Below are positions 7,980 through 17,432 of a stretch of 64,000 nucleotides of DNA, in pieces (position 1 is the stretch's first letter; the number at the start of each line of letters is the position of its first letter). This DNA is from Salibacterium aidingense DSM 18341 (GTDB lineage: Bacteria; Bacillota; Bacilli; Bacillales; Marinococcaceae). The position numbers and the translations under genes are program-made. A model generated the notes under the pieces. The model ran no database searches. It was not told the DNA's origin and saw nothing but the letters and a program-made list of their open reading frames with translations. Location of the stretch: contig NZ_AUCI01000001.1 of the NCBI RefSeq assembly GCF_000429685.1, forward strand, positions 186,001-250,000, written 5' to 3'.

Positions 7980-10163
7980 CTACCTGCGGGCGGCGGTCAT
8001 TTTCTGCTTTGCTTCCCGGCGGCGCTGGTGCAGGATGGGTTCAGTGTAGCCGCTTGGCTGGTCATATCCGTTAAAGACCAGGTCGCAGGCAGCCTGAAAC
8101 GCTGTAGATTCATCAAAATTCTCCGCCATTGGGACGTACCCCTCCACCCCTTGATTCTGCTCATCTACGATTTTGGCCATCCGTTTCATGGTATCGAGGA
8201 GCTGTTCTTCACTGCAGATGCCGTGATAAAGCCAGTTTGCCAGAAGCTGACTGGCTATCCGCAGGGTCGCCCGGTCTTCCATTAATGCAACATTGTTAAT
8301 ATCCGGCACTTTCGAGCAGCCAATACCCATTTCCACCCAGCGTACAACATAGCCGAGGATGCCCTGGGCGTTGTTATCCAGTTCTTCTTGTATATCTTCT
8401 TTCGTCCAGTCCGGATTTAGCGCGGTCGGCACGTTCAGGATATCGTCTTCCAATTCTTCGGATTGATGAAGAAGCTGGTTCTGGACTTCTTTTACATCCA
8501 TCTGATGATAATGAATGGCATGCAAAACAGCAGCAGTTGGCGAAGGGACCCAGGCCGTGTTGGCCCCTGCTTTCAGCTGGCCGGCTTTTTGTTCCAGCAT
8601 ATTTGCCATTAATTCCGGCATCGCCCACATTCCTTTGCCGATCTGGGCGCGCCCCTTCAGACCGGTTTCCAGCCCTTTGTATACATTTGACTTTTCATAA
8701 GCCTGCAGCCAGGTCGAACGTTTCATTTCTCCTTTTCGGATCATCGGTCCTGCTTCCATGGAAGTGTGGATTTCGTCGCCGGTACGGTCGAGAAAGCCGG
8801 TGTTTATAAAAACCACCCGATCTTTTACTTCGCGTATGCAGGCTTTCAGATTCAAAGAAGTACGGCGCTCTTCATCCATGACCCCGATTTTCAATGTATT
8901 CCGTGCAAGTTCCAGCATATCTTCGATTCGTTCAAATAAACGATTGGAGAACGCCGTTTCTTCGGCTCCGTGCATTTTCGGCTTTACGATATAAATCGAT
9001 TGCTCCCGGGAGTTCACATACGGACTGTTGCCAAGCAGATCATGTTTGGCAATCAGACTCGTCAGCACTCCGTCCAGGATCCCTTCCGGCATTTCCTTAT
9101 CGTTTTTATCCAGAACAGCCGGTGTGGTCATCAAGTGCCCAACATTACGGATGAACATGTGGGAGCGGCCGGAAAGAGTCAGCGTCCCCCCGTCTGGTGT
9201 GTTGTAATTCCGATCCGGGTTCAGCTTCCGGGTTACGGAGTTTGCCCCCTTGGTGAATGCCGTGGTTAGATCCCCTTTCATTAACCCTAGCCAGTTTCGA
9301 TAAACACGGACTTTATCCTCTGCATCCACGGCCGCTACCGCATCTTCACAATCCATGATCGTCGTGACCGCAGCTTCCAGCACCACGTCTTTCACCGCTG
9401 CTTTATCCGTTTTCCCGATAGGATGCTCTTCATCGATTTGTATTTCCACATGGAGGTTATTGTTTTGGATCAGCAGCGCTGACGGATTGGTATTATCCCC
9501 TTGGAACCCAGAAAACCGGTCGGGATTCGACAGTCCGGTTTTTGTACCCTCCCCGCTTTCTGCCTGCAGCGTCCCATTTTCAACTGTATAACGAACGACA
9601 TCCTGATGGGACCCCTGCTGCAGGGGAGCAATTTCATCTAAAAACGCTTTGGCCCAGGCGATTACTTTTTCTCCCCGTTTTGGATTGTACTCTGCTGTTT
9701 TCTCCGCTCCGTTTTCCTCTGGAATAACATCCGTTCCGTACAGTGCGTCATAGAGGCTGCCCCACCTTGCGTTAGCTGCATTCAGCGCATATCTTGCGTT
9801 ATCCACCGGGACAATAAGCTGAGGGCCGGGCTGTCCGGCAATTTCTTCATCCACCTTTTCGGTGGTGATCTGAAAATCATCTCCCTCCGGCTCCAGGTAG
9901 CGGATGTCTTGTAAAAACTGCTTATATTTATCAAAATCAAAATTTCTCTTATTATCCTGATGCCAGGCATGAATCTGTTCCTGTATAGCTTCCCTTTTTC
10001 TCAGCAGTTCTTTATTTTCGGGTTCAAAGTCGAAATATAAGGCTTCAAGTTCTTTCCAGAAGTATTCCTTCTCTACTCCAGTGCCCGGTAAAACTTCCTT
10101 ATTAACAAACGTATATAATTCCTCGGCCACTTGAAGATGTCCCGCTTCCATATATTTCCCCAT
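7980..10163 (-). CDS. glcB: malate synthase G
   Basis: Condenses glyoxylate with acetyl-CoA to L-malate in the cytoplasm. At 727 residues it has the usual length of the G isoform, longer than malate synthase A. Recognisable blocks are [16 protein letters not shown] near 270-285, which lines the Mg/glyoxylate site, [15 protein letters not shown], and the C-terminal [19 protein letters not shown] with [19 protein letters not shown] ribosome site precedes the start. It is the last gene of the glycolate operon, 122 bases after the FAH-family gene. That gap carries an element shared with the glcE leader, so partly independent control is possible. No isocitrate lyase is near, pointing to glycolate-derived glyoxylate as substrate. 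Confidence 0.95.
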   Translation of the reverse strand: MGKYMEAGHLQVAEELYTFVNKEVLPGTGVEKEYFWKELEALYFDFEPENKELLRKREAIQEQIHAWHQDNKRNFDFDKYKQFLQDIRYLEPEGDDFQITTEKVDEEIAGQPGPQLIVPVDNARYALNAANARWGSLYDALYGTDVIPEENGAEKTAEYNPKRGEKVIAWAKAFLDEIAPLQQGSHQDVVRYTVENGTLQAESGEGTKTGLSNPDRFSGFQGDNTNPSALLIQNNNLHVEIQIDEEHPIGKTDKAAVKDVVLEAAVTTIMDCEDAVAAVDAEDKVRVYRNWLGLMKGDLTTAFTKGANSVTRKLNPDRNYNTPDGGTLTLSGRSHMFIRNVGHLMTTPAVLDKNDKEMPEGILDGVLTSLIAKHDLLGNSPYVNSREQSIYIVKPKMHGAEETAFSNRLFERIEDMLELARNTLKIGVMDEERRTSLNLKACIREVKDRVVFINTGFLDRTGDEIHTSMEAGPMIRKGEMKRSTWLQAYEKSNVYKGLETGLKGRAQIGKGMWAMPELMANMLEQKAGQLKAGANTAWVPSPTAAVLHAIHYHQMDVKEVQNQLLHQSEELEDDILNVPTALNPDWTKEDIQEELDNNAQGILGYVVRWVEMGIGCSKVPDINNVALMEDRATLRIASQLLANWLYHGICSEEQLLDTMKRMAKIVDEQNQGVEGYVPMAENFDESTAFQAACDLVFNGYDQPSGYTEPILHQRRREAKQKMTAARR

Positions 10164-10182
10164 TTTTCATCACTCCTCATTA

Positions 10183-10225
10183 TTGCTTATTAAGAAACTA
10201 GGTTTTATATCAATGCTGTGCATTG
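10183..10225 (-). promoter_or_regulatory. glcB leader element shared with glcE, plus palindrome
   Basis: Bases 10183-10205 match 19 of 23 positions with 15255-15277 ahead of glcE: TTGCTTATTA, one variable base, then GAAAC, three variable bases and GTTT. The core GAAAC-N3-GTTTY is an inverted repeat typical of a dimeric regulator site. Next to it is a perfect palindrome, CAATGC-TGT-GCATTG, at 10211-10225. The site lies just upstream of the ribosome site. Confidence 0.55.
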
Positions 10226-10285
10226 TCTGATTTCTCCTGTCATTTTTCTCCTTATTTCTTTCAGTTGGATTCCGAAAAATGGAAA

Positions 10286-11083
10286 CTATTTAAAAGATAC
10301 CGGCCCCGTCGCTTCTTTTGCTTTCACAAAGGAATTGGTCAGGTCACCTATTCCTTCAACAGCGCAGGTTATGGTGCTTCCTGCTGTCACCATTTCAGCT
10401 CCGGCCGGACTTCCTGTCAAGAGGACATCTCCTTTTTTCAATGTCATCACGCGGGATAAATACGCAATCATTTCTTGTATGGGAACAATCATGAGTGCGG
10501 TAGAACTGTTCTGTTTTTCTATGTTGTTTAAACTCGCTTTCACCCGCGCCTCCAGCGGATTGAGTTCCGTTTCCAGATAGGGGCCGAGCGGGGTGAACGT
10601 ATCAAACGATTTACCGACCATCCAATGATTATCTTCCCGAAAATACTGCGGAGCCGTCACATCGTTTCCAACGGTGTAACCAAACACATAATCCAGGGCT
10701 TCTGATGTGGTTACATTTTTTGTATCTTTTCCTATGACAACAGCTAATTCCGATTCAAATTTCACTTCGTTAATAGCCGCAGGCATGACGATGTCGTCAT
10801 CCGGACCGATCACAGAGGAGGTTGGTTTAAAGAAAAATACCGGAATGTCTGGCAGCGCTTCCGGAAGTTCCTCGGTTTTTGTGACAAAGTTTGCTCCAAT
10901 TCCGATGATCTGATTTGGTTCCAGCGGAGCAAGCAGTTTCACCTCTTCCTGAGAAAAGCTGCGGCCAGTATAATTCCAATGATCAAAAATGTTCCCTTCT
11001 ATTTCTTTTAATACATTTCCTGCCGCTACTCCCTGCAGTACTTCAGAGGAAGCAGCAAACCTGGCAAACTTCATAGGTTCCAT
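10286..11083 (-). CDS. fumarylacetoacetate-hydrolase-family protein
   Basis: Probable metal-dependent hydrolase, decarboxylase or isomerase acting on a small oxo-acid, 265 residues. The FAH fold core spans about 60-255. It shows FFFKPTSSVIGPDDDIVMP, a metal-ligand region EVKFESELAVVIGKD, FGYTVGNDVTAPQ, GKSFDTFTPLGP and the terminal LLTGSPAGAEMV. It sits between glcD and glcB, 12 bases after the glcD stop, inside a glycolate/glyoxylate operon. Family members include oxaloacetate decarboxylases and acylpyruvases. A role in trimming glyoxylate-derived or oxaloacetate side products is inference. The exact substrate is unknown. Confidence 0.8.
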   Translation of the reverse strand: MEPMKFARFAASSEVLQGVAAGNVLKEIEGNIFDHWNYTGRSFSQEEVKLLAPLEPNQIIGIGANFVTKTEELPEALPDIPVFFFKPTSSVIGPDDDIVMPAAINEVKFESELAVVIGKDTKNVTTSEALDYVFGYTVGNDVTAPQYFREDNHWMVGKSFDTFTPLGPYLETELNPLEARVKASLNNIEKQNSSTALMIVPIQEMIAYLSRVMTLKKGDVLLTGSPAGAEMVTAGSTITCAVEGIGDLTNSFVKAKEATGPVSFK

Positions 11084-11095
11084 CCTTTCTTGGCT

Positions 11096-12553
11096 TCATT
11101 TGGAAGCGGCTGCTTTTTCTTCTTTTTTCACTTCTCCGCAACGGCCTGGAGAAGGAAATAGTTTTCCAGCATTTAATAAATAATACGGATTGAACACTTC
11201 CCGAATATTCGTTTGCGCCTCTATTTCCTTGTCGGAGAAAACAAACCGCATTTCTTCCCGTTTTTCAATGCCAACCCCGTGCTCCCCGGTAATAGAGCCG
11301 CCAACATCTGCGCACGCCTGAAGGCAGGCACTCCCCGCTTCAAGCGCCTTATCGGTTTCTCCGGGAATTCTAGAGTCAAATAGAATAAGCGGATGAAGGT
11401 TCCCGTCGCCGGCGTGAAATATATTAGCTATCCGCAATCCGTATTCTTGGCTGATTTCCCGAATGCGGCCCAGGACCTGGGGCAGAGTACTGCGGGGGAT
11501 CACGCCATCCTGCACAAGGTAATCCGGAGAAATCGCCCCCATCGCTCCAAACCCTGTTTTTCGATTGGCCCACCACCGGGCTCTTTCCTGCTCATCTTCT
11601 GCCACCTTCACGGAGCGGACATTCCGCTTTTCACACACGTCCAGTATTTTATTGATCTGTTCTTCAATGCCGGCGGAGATACCATCGACTTCTATGAGCA
11701 GCAGGGCTTCTATATCTTTTGGATGACCGACGGGATAGGCAGCGGATTCTACAGCTTCAATGGCTGTGCCGTCCATCATCTCAAGGGCTGCCGGAACAAT
11801 CCCTTCGGACACAATATCCGAAACGGCCTGACTTCCGTCTGCAACATCGTCAAAGTAAGCCAGCACCGTTTTCTTTTCCTCCGGATGCGTTAAAATACGA
11901 ACCGTAATTTTCGTAACAATGCCAAGCGTTCCTTCCGATCCTGTTAAAATGCCCAGTAAATCATAACCGGGGACGTCCATAATCCCGTTCTTCCCGATTT
12001 CAATGATGGCTCCGTCCGGCGTGACCACTTCCAGACCAAGAATGTGGTTTGTTGTTACCCCGTATTTTAAACAGTGGGCCCCGCCGGCATTTTCCGCTAC
12101 ATTTCCGCCAATCGTACAACAGTATTGACTCGAGGGATCCGGAGCATAATAGTATCCTTTATCGGAAATGGAATTGGTCAAGGTAAGATTGACATATCCA
12201 GGTTCTACGACCGCACAACGGTTTTTCAAATCTACGTTCAGAAGACGTTTCATTTTCACCAGACTGATAATGACTTCTCCGTTCAGCGGCACAGCACCTC
12301 CGCTCAGCCCTGTACCGGCTCCTCTGGCAAGAAACGGAAGATCATTTCTGGACAAGTACGAGACGATTTCCGCTGTTTCTTCGGTGTTTTTCGGAAATAC
12401 GACCGCTTTTGGAAGGTAGCTGTGGATGGTGAACCCATCGTTTTCATAGGCTGTCAGATCCTCTTTGTGAAACAAAATCTCCTTTTCTCCTACGATGGCG
12501 GCAAGATTTTTTATATGCTTATCATTGGTCTGCAGCCTTTTTTTACGGCGCAT
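11096..12553 (-). CDS. glcD: glycolate oxidase subunit GlcD (FAD-linked)
   Basis: FAD subunit oxidising glycolate to glyoxylate, electrons passing to the Fe-S subunit GlcF. The chosen start (MRRKK, 12553) overlaps the glcF stop by one base (TAATG) behind AAAGGAGG, giving 485 residues. An in-frame ATG 14 codons earlier lies within glcF and lacks a ribosome site. The FAD-binding type 4 domain covers about 40-220, with the flavin loop FLARGAGTGLSGGAVP and PDPSSQYCCTIGGNVAENAGG. The C-terminal domain carries NIFHAGDGNLHPLILFD and GEHGVGIEKR. The operon order E-F-D differs from the D-E-F order of Escherichia coli. Confidence 0.93.
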   Translation of the reverse strand: MRRKKRLQTNDKHIKNLAAIVGEKEILFHKEDLTAYENDGFTIHSYLPKAVVFPKNTEETAEIVSYLSRNDLPFLARGAGTGLSGGAVPLNGEVIISLVKMKRLLNVDLKNRCAVVEPGYVNLTLTNSISDKGYYYAPDPSSQYCCTIGGNVAENAGGAHCLKYGVTTNHILGLEVVTPDGAIIEIGKNGIMDVPGYDLLGILTGSEGTLGIVTKITVRILTHPEEKKTVLAYFDDVADGSQAVSDIVSEGIVPAALEMMDGTAIEAVESAAYPVGHPKDIEALLLIEVDGISAGIEEQINKILDVCEKRNVRSVKVAEDEQERARWWANRKTGFGAMGAISPDYLVQDGVIPRSTLPQVLGRIREISQEYGLRIANIFHAGDGNLHPLILFDSRIPGETDKALEAGSACLQACADVGGSITGEHGVGIEKREEMRFVFSDKEIEAQTNIREVFNPYYLLNAGKLFPSPGRCGEVKKEEKAAASK

Positions 12554-13914
12554 TATTCCTGCCTCCTTTGCTCTTCTTCTTTTTGGTAAGCCCAATCCAG
12601 GAGCTGGACGGTGTGTACCACGTTGGCACTTCTGCCGTATTTTTTCACGCCCATCGCCATCTGCAGCATACAGCCGGGATTCCCCATGGAAATCATCTCC
12701 ACCTCCTCCGGTACGTTTTTCATCTTGCTTTCGAGCACATCTTCCGCCATTTCCGGGTTGGTAATATTATAGATTCCGGCACTCCCGCAGCAGCGGTCGG
12801 CATTTTCCATCGGTACCATTTCCACACCGGGAACATCAAGGAGAATTTCACGAGGTTCCTGCCGCACCCCCTGCCCGTGTGCCAAATGGCAGGCATCATG
12901 ATAGGTAAGGCGGGTGTTCAGCTCGGCCGTTGGTTTATCATATCCTGTATCATGCAGGTATTTGGAAACATCGACGACTTTTTCAGCGAATGCTTCCGCT
13001 TTCTCCCGCCATTCGGTATCTACTTCCCGGAAAAGTTCCGGATATTCCTTCAGCATACAGCCGCAGCCCGCTGCGTTTCCAACTACCGTATCTGCCTGTT
13101 TGAAAGCTTCCATATTCTGTTTTGCCAGTTTTCTTCCCATATCCCGGTCCCCCGCATGAACATGCAGCGCTCCGCAGCATGTCTGGTTTTGAGGGACAGC
13201 AACATCATTGCCGTTTCTCGTCAGAACGTTAATCGTGCTTTCATTGACATCACTAAACATGACATCCATCACACAACCGGAAAAGAAAGCTATTTCTCGT
13301 TTCGATTCCGTATCAGCTTTCACGACCGTTTCGTGTTTATATTTCTTCCGGATGGGCTCCTGCACCTCCGGCATGACCGCTTCCATTAATTCAAGATGTT
13401 CCGGCATTGCCTTCAGCATTCCTGTTTTGCGGACGAGCGTCTGCACTCCGCTTTTTTGATAAAATTTCAATAAATTCCCGAAAAACTGAAGCCGTCCGGG
13501 ATGAGGGAAAAGTCCGTGCAAGAAAAAGCGGCTCACCCCTTTTCGCCAGCCTGTCAGCGGCATGGCCTGCCGGATCTGCCCGCGTGCTTCTTCAATCAAA
13601 CCGCCTACGTCTACATCTGCCGGACAGGCTGTCGTGCATGCTTTACAGTCCAGGCATGCAAACACTGGATCGGTAAATGGTTCGCTTACTTCCAGTTTTC
13701 CTTCTGCTACTGCTTTAATTAAATGGACCCTTCCGCGGGGAGAATGCTGTTCCTGGCCTGTGATTTCATAAGTGGGGCAGGCTTCCAGGCACATACCGCA
13801 GTGAACACAATCCGCCCACTTGTCTTCATCGGGTTTATCCCTCCATAAATAATTACTCAACTGCGACGTTGAACAAGGAGGTTCTTCAAACGCTGTTTTT
13901 CCATCAGTATCCAT
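12553..13914 (-). CDS. glcF: glycolate oxidase iron-sulfur subunit GlcF
   Basis: Fe-S electron-transfer subunit of glycolate oxidase, 453 residues. Two ferredoxin-type 4Fe-4S motifs lie near residues 37-47 (CVHCGMCLEACP) and about 90-100 (CLDCKACTTACP). Two CCG cysteine-rich domains follow, with CCGALHVHAG and DACHLAHGQG...DRCCGSAG, the type that binds a further cluster or quinone-linked partner. The start ATG follows the glcE stop directly (TAGATG) with an AGGAGGG site inside glcE. The stop overlaps the glcD start by one base. The tight coupling fits a stoichiometric complex. Confidence 0.93.
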   Translation of the reverse strand: MDTDGKTAFEEPPCSTSQLSNYLWRDKPDEDKWADCVHCGMCLEACPTYEITGQEQHSPRGRVHLIKAVAEGKLEVSEPFTDPVFACLDCKACTTACPADVDVGGLIEEARGQIRQAMPLTGWRKGVSRFFLHGLFPHPGRLQFFGNLLKFYQKSGVQTLVRKTGMLKAMPEHLELMEAVMPEVQEPIRKKYKHETVVKADTESKREIAFFSGCVMDVMFSDVNESTINVLTRNGNDVAVPQNQTCCGALHVHAGDRDMGRKLAKQNMEAFKQADTVVGNAAGCGCMLKEYPELFREVDTEWREKAEAFAEKVVDVSKYLHDTGYDKPTAELNTRLTYHDACHLAHGQGVRQEPREILLDVPGVEMVPMENADRCCGSAGIYNITNPEMAEDVLESKMKNVPEEVEMISMGNPGCMLQMAMGVKKYGRSANVVHTVQLLDWAYQKEEEQRRQE

Positions 13915-15225
13915 CTACAGCCCTCCTACGAATCGTTTTGGGTTCAGGGTACGCTGCGGATCTATCTTTGTTTTTATCCCTTCCATTAAGAAAAAATGAG
14001 CCGGTGGCTCTCCCCAGACACTAACCTCCCGGCGTAAAGCCAGAGAAGCGTGCTGAACAACGAGATAACCTCCTTTTTCCTCCACTGCTTCTCTTAAGGA
14101 GGAAATGGAGTCTGCCAGCTGCTTTTTGTCTCCCTTGAGATGCAGCTGACAAAGGCCATGGCCCATGCCGCCATGTCCGCCTTCACATAAAGCTTCACGC
14201 TCCCCTTCTTTTAATACTTCCAGTACGTCACTATGTTGTACACCGATTTTTACCAGCACTTCCGTTCCTTGATGTTGTTCCGAGGTATCAAGTGCGAACG
14301 TATGTTGGAACCGCTCCCAAAAGGCACCGGCTTCTTCGACGTTCAAAATGGATAAGCGGGCATTTGCGGGCTGTATGTTTCGAATATAGTCTTCTTGATA
14401 AAACACAGAACTTGCCACATCTTCAAGCGCTGCGGCCAGCGTAAAAGAAGCATCCCCTGTCAAAGTTTCAGCAAGTGCAGGAGTAAGCAGCTCCAGCGAG
14501 ACCGGTTCCATTCTGGATTTCATCAGCTTCTCGGAAAAAGCCTGAATGTCATCGATATCACCTTCTGGAAAGCTAAGCAGGACCAGACTTTCATGTTCTG
14601 GAAGCGGGCGCAGCTTCAGCCCTATTTCTGTGATGACGCCAAGTGTCCCCATGGAGCCGACAAACAGTTTGTTCATATCATATCCTGCTACATTTTTGAC
14701 GACTTTGCCGCCGGTTCGGATGATTTCTCCGTTTGCGTAGGCCACCCTCAAACCTATGACAAGATCCCGCGCCGACCCATAAGCGAGTCTTTTTGGGCCG
14801 CTTTCATTGGCAGCGATCACCCCGCCGATCGTTGCATTTTCTGCGTGGATGGGATCGATGGGGAGCTTCTGACCGTGGGAAGCCAAATAGTCCTGTAATT
14901 CGCGGAAGGGGGTTCCCGGTTTGACGAAAATCGTCATGTCACCTACAGAATGTTCCTTTATCCCCCTGAAGGAAGCGGTTGATAATAAAATGTCCGCAGT
15001 ATCCTCTGTTCCGCCTAATCCTCTTTTTGAACCACAACCGCAAACATTCACTTTCTTTTCCGCAGTGGAGGCAAAAGTAAGAATGGCTGCAATCTCCTCT
15101 TCTGTCCGAGGAAAGACCAATACCTGCCCATCATTCCCATACCTGGTCTCCGCTGTTTTTTGTTCCTGCACGTGGTCTGCCGGCAGAATTGACGTTAACT
15201 CCTTCCAAACATCAGCTGTTATCAT
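13915..15225 (-). CDS. glcE: glycolate oxidase subunit GlcE (FAD-binding)
   Basis: Second FAD-binding subunit of glycolate oxidase, 436 residues, first gene of the operon. The FAD-binding type 4 domain covers about 30-210 with VNVCGCGSKRGLGG, FVKPGTPFRELQDYL, ATIGGVIAANESGPKRLAYGS and GGKVVKNVAGYDMNKLFVGSMGTLGVIT. The C-terminal cap ends PQRTLNPKRFVGGL, typical of GlcD/GlcE proteins. AATGGAGGG precedes the ATG. About 30 bases upstream is the GAAAC-N3-GTTTC palindrome that recurs at glcB. It is a paralogue of glcD and shorter at both ends. Confidence 0.9.
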   Translation of the reverse strand: MITADVWKELTSILPADHVQEQKTAETRYGNDGQVLVFPRTEEEIAAILTFASTAEKKVNVCGCGSKRGLGGTEDTADILLSTASFRGIKEHSVGDMTIFVKPGTPFRELQDYLASHGQKLPIDPIHAENATIGGVIAANESGPKRLAYGSARDLVIGLRVAYANGEIIRTGGKVVKNVAGYDMNKLFVGSMGTLGVITEIGLKLRPLPEHESLVLLSFPEGDIDDIQAFSEKLMKSRMEPVSLELLTPALAETLTGDASFTLAAALEDVASSVFYQEDYIRNIQPANARLSILNVEEAGAFWERFQHTFALDTSEQHQGTEVLVKIGVQHSDVLEVLKEGEREALCEGGHGGMGHGLCQLHLKGDKKQLADSISSLREAVEEKGGYLVVQHASLALRREVSVWGEPPAHFFLMEGIKTKIDPQRTLNPKRFVGGL

Positions 15226-15254
15226 GGACGCCCTCCATTCAGCTTATATAATTG

Positions 15255-15278
15255 TTGCTTATTATGAAACCTTGTTTC
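15255..15278 (-). promoter_or_regulatory. glcE leader operator-like element
   Basis: A perfect inverted repeat, GAAAC-CTT-GTTTC, at 15266-15278 is preceded by TTGCTTATTAT. The 23-base stretch 15255-15277 agrees at 19 positions with the one ahead of glcB. Recurrence at the two ends of one pathway operon suggests a common regulator. Confidence 0.55.
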
Positions 15279-15382
15279 TTTTTTATTGAAAAAAGGAAGC
15301 TGTATAACACAGCTCTTTTCAATTATTAAACCATTTCTCTTTCTTCTTTTCAATAATATTTTAAAAATTTAATAAAGGAGAA

Positions 15383-15422
15383 AACCTTATCCCTGTCTGA
15401 TGTAGCTTCCCAGGATAAGGTT
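15383..15422 (-). terminator. terminator of nadBCA
   Basis: AACCTTATCC at 15383-15392 pairs with GGATAAGGTT at 15413-15422 around a 20-base loop. On the minus strand the stem is followed by TTCTCCTTTATT. It lies 70 bases after the nadA stop. A second small hairpin (AGCTGT/ACAGCT, 15300-15316) flanked by A/T runs lies between it and glcE. Confidence 0.6.
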
Positions 15423-15492
15423 ATGCTTATAAGTAGGTGTTGATTCATAAGAAACTTTTAATCCTTGGCCGCGGTTTTTCGTTTATCTATGA

Positions 15493-16590
15493 TTATTGTT
15501 GGAGCATGCGTTCCAGAGCAGTCCAGGCTTCGTGCTTTGTTGCAGGGTCCACTTCAATTACGTGATGGGGAGCAGGGGACGAAATGCTTTCCAATGACCA
15601 TAATAAATGAGGGAGATCAATACGGTTCATCGTTAAGCAGGGACACATATTGGGGTTCAGGGAGTAGACAGTCTTATCTGTTTCTTCCTGCATTAAGCGG
15701 TGGACGAGGTTCATTTCTGTACCGACAGCCCATGTACTTCCTGACGGCGCCTCCCGGATGGTTTGAATAATTTTATTGGTGGAACCGGCGGCATCTGCGG
15801 CCTGCACCACATCAAACATGCACTCCGGATGAACGATAACGCTGGCGTCCGGGTTTTCCTTTCTCACCTGGCGGACATTGTCCATCGTGAATTTTTCATG
15901 GACCGAGCAGTGCCCTTTCCATAAAATCATCCGGACCTGTTCTGCATCTCCCTCCCACTCCAGTGTTTCCCGGATGGGGTCCCATACCGCCATTTTTTCC
16001 AAAGGGAGACCCATCTCATAAGCGGTATTTCGACCTAGATGCTGATCAGGCAAAAATAATATGCGCTCTTTCTGAGCAAACGCCCACGCCAGCATGTTTT
16101 CTGCATTCGACGATGTCAAGGTTGCCCCTTGGTTCCTTCCGCAGAAAGCTTTAATGGCTGCCGTACTGTTCACATAGGTCAAAGGGATGATCGTATCGCC
16201 AAACTCGCCCTGGAGCTTTTTCCAGGCCTTCTCCAGCTGGCTGATTTCTGCCATATCCGCCATGGAACAGCCCGCCCGCAGATCGGGGAGCAGGACGGTC
16301 TGATTCGCTTCAGACAATATATCCGCGGTTTCTGCCATAAAGTGAACACCGCAGAATACAATATACTCCGCGCCATTATTAGCGGCCCCGGTTTTTGCCA
16401 GCTGCAGGGAATCGCCTGTTTCATCAGCAAATTGTATGACTTCGTCTTTTTGATAATAATGCCCCGGCATAAATAAACGAGGACCCAGCTTCCGTTTTAT
16501 TTCCCATACCCGTTCTTCCATCTCCTGCTGGCTCATGGCTTTTATATGTTCCGGCAGAGCGGCTGCCTGAAAACTTTCCAGCACACTCAT
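15493..16590 (-). CDS. nadA: quinolinate synthase
   Basis: Condenses iminoaspartate with dihydroxyacetone phosphate to quinolinate, the second step of de novo NAD synthesis. It is a 365-residue, long Bacillus-type NadA with a 4Fe-4S cluster. Cluster cysteines are Cys80 in VFCGVHFMAETADIL, the cysteine of HPECMFDVVQ and one in NPNMCPCLTMN. GHYYQKDEV (about 43-51) and YVNSTAAIKA are substrate-site blocks. The start overlaps the nadC stop as ATGA. The oxygen-sensitive cluster explains why a cysteine desulfurase is encoded divergently. Confidence 0.96.
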   Translation of the reverse strand: MSVLESFQAAALPEHIKAMSQQEMEERVWEIKRKLGPRLFMPGHYYQKDEVIQFADETGDSLQLAKTGAANNGAEYIVFCGVHFMAETADILSEANQTVLLPDLRAGCSMADMAEISQLEKAWKKLQGEFGDTIIPLTYVNSTAAIKAFCGRNQGATLTSSNAENMLAWAFAQKERILFLPDQHLGRNTAYEMGLPLEKMAVWDPIRETLEWEGDAEQVRMILWKGHCSVHEKFTMDNVRQVRKENPDASVIVHPECMFDVVQAADAAGSTNKIIQTIREAPSGSTWAVGTEMNLVHRLMQEETDKTVYSLNPNMCPCLTMNRIDLPHLLWSLESISSPAPHHVIEVDPATKHEAWTALERMLQQ

Positions 16591-17432
16591 AACTTCTTCT
16601 CCTCCTCTACTACTAAACTTAAGTCATGCGCCTGCACCGAGTGGGTGACCGCTCCGGCAGATATATAATCGACCCCTGAGCCGCGGTAAGCCGCTATCGT
16701 CTCTATACTGATCATTCCGGAAGCTTCTGTAATAATACCCTCCGGCACATGCGCTGCGAGTTTCTTAACCTGCTCCGGGCTGCAATTATCAAACATGATC
16801 ACATCTGCCCCTGCCTGGACCGCTTCCTGCACTTCCTCTTTTGACGTGGTTTCCACTTCGATTTTAACCATGTGGCCCACTCGCTCTTTCACGTTTGCGA
16901 CAGCCGCTGTGATACTTCCTGCCGCGGCAATATGATTATCCTTGAGCATTACGGCATCATACAGCCCCAGGCGGTGGTTCACGCCCCCTCCGCAGCGGAC
17001 CGCATATTTATCAAACATCCGCAGCCCCGGCATGGTCTTTCTTGTATCACATACCTGAATAGAAGAGTCATCCAGAGCCTGCACAAGTCTTGCAGTCTCT
17101 GTGGCCGTCCCGCACATACGCTGTATGATATTAAGAAGAACCCTCTCCCCGCTCAATAAAGCCCGTACTGGTCCCTTTACGGTAAGTACCTTTTCTCCTT
17201 TGCTGACCCTCGTCCCTTCTGCAGCATGAACCGTCACCTCCATGGCAGGATCAAGCAGCTTCCATCCTTCTTCAAACACGGCGGCCCCGCAAAAAATTCC
17301 CGTCTCTTTCGAAATAACACTTCCAGCCGCTGTGTCCTGCGTCGAAAATACAGCCTCGGTTGTCAAGTCTCCTATCCCTATATCTTCATGGAAGAACTCT
17401 TTTATTTTTTCTCTAACCTGGAACCGATTCAT
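16587..17432 (-). CDS. nadC: nicotinate-nucleotide pyrophosphorylase (carboxylating)
   Basis: Converts quinolinate and PRPP to nicotinate mononucleotide, 281 residues. The N-terminal domain has HEDIGIGDLTTEAVF. The barrel shows LLNIIQRMCGTATETA, CDTRKTMPGLRMFDKYAVRCGGGVNHR-type residues (binding quinolinate and PRPP), MLKDNHI, KIEVETTSKEE and DVIMFDNCSPEQ, all diagnostic. The start lies 20 bases inside the end of nadB with an AAAAGGAGA site. The stop overlaps nadA by four bases. Confidence 0.96.
   Translation of the reverse strand: MNRFQVREKIKEFFHEDIGIGDLTTEAVFSTQDTAAGSVISKETGIFCGAAVFEEGWKLLDPAMEVTVHAAEGTRVSKGEKVLTVKGPVRALLSGERVLLNIIQRMCGTATETARLVQALDDSSIQVCDTRKTMPGLRMFDKYAVRCGGGVNHRLGLYDAVMLKDNHIAAAGSITAAVANVKERVGHMVKIEVETTSKEEVQEAVQAGADVIMFDNCSPEQVKKLAAHVPEGIITEASGMISIETIAAYRGSGVDYISAGAVTHSVQAHDLSLVVEEEKKL

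Noticed and set aside
12568-13389. Plus-strand frame of 273 codons opposite glcF
   Set aside because: Lies entirely antisense to the well-supported Fe-S subunit gene and shows no motif.
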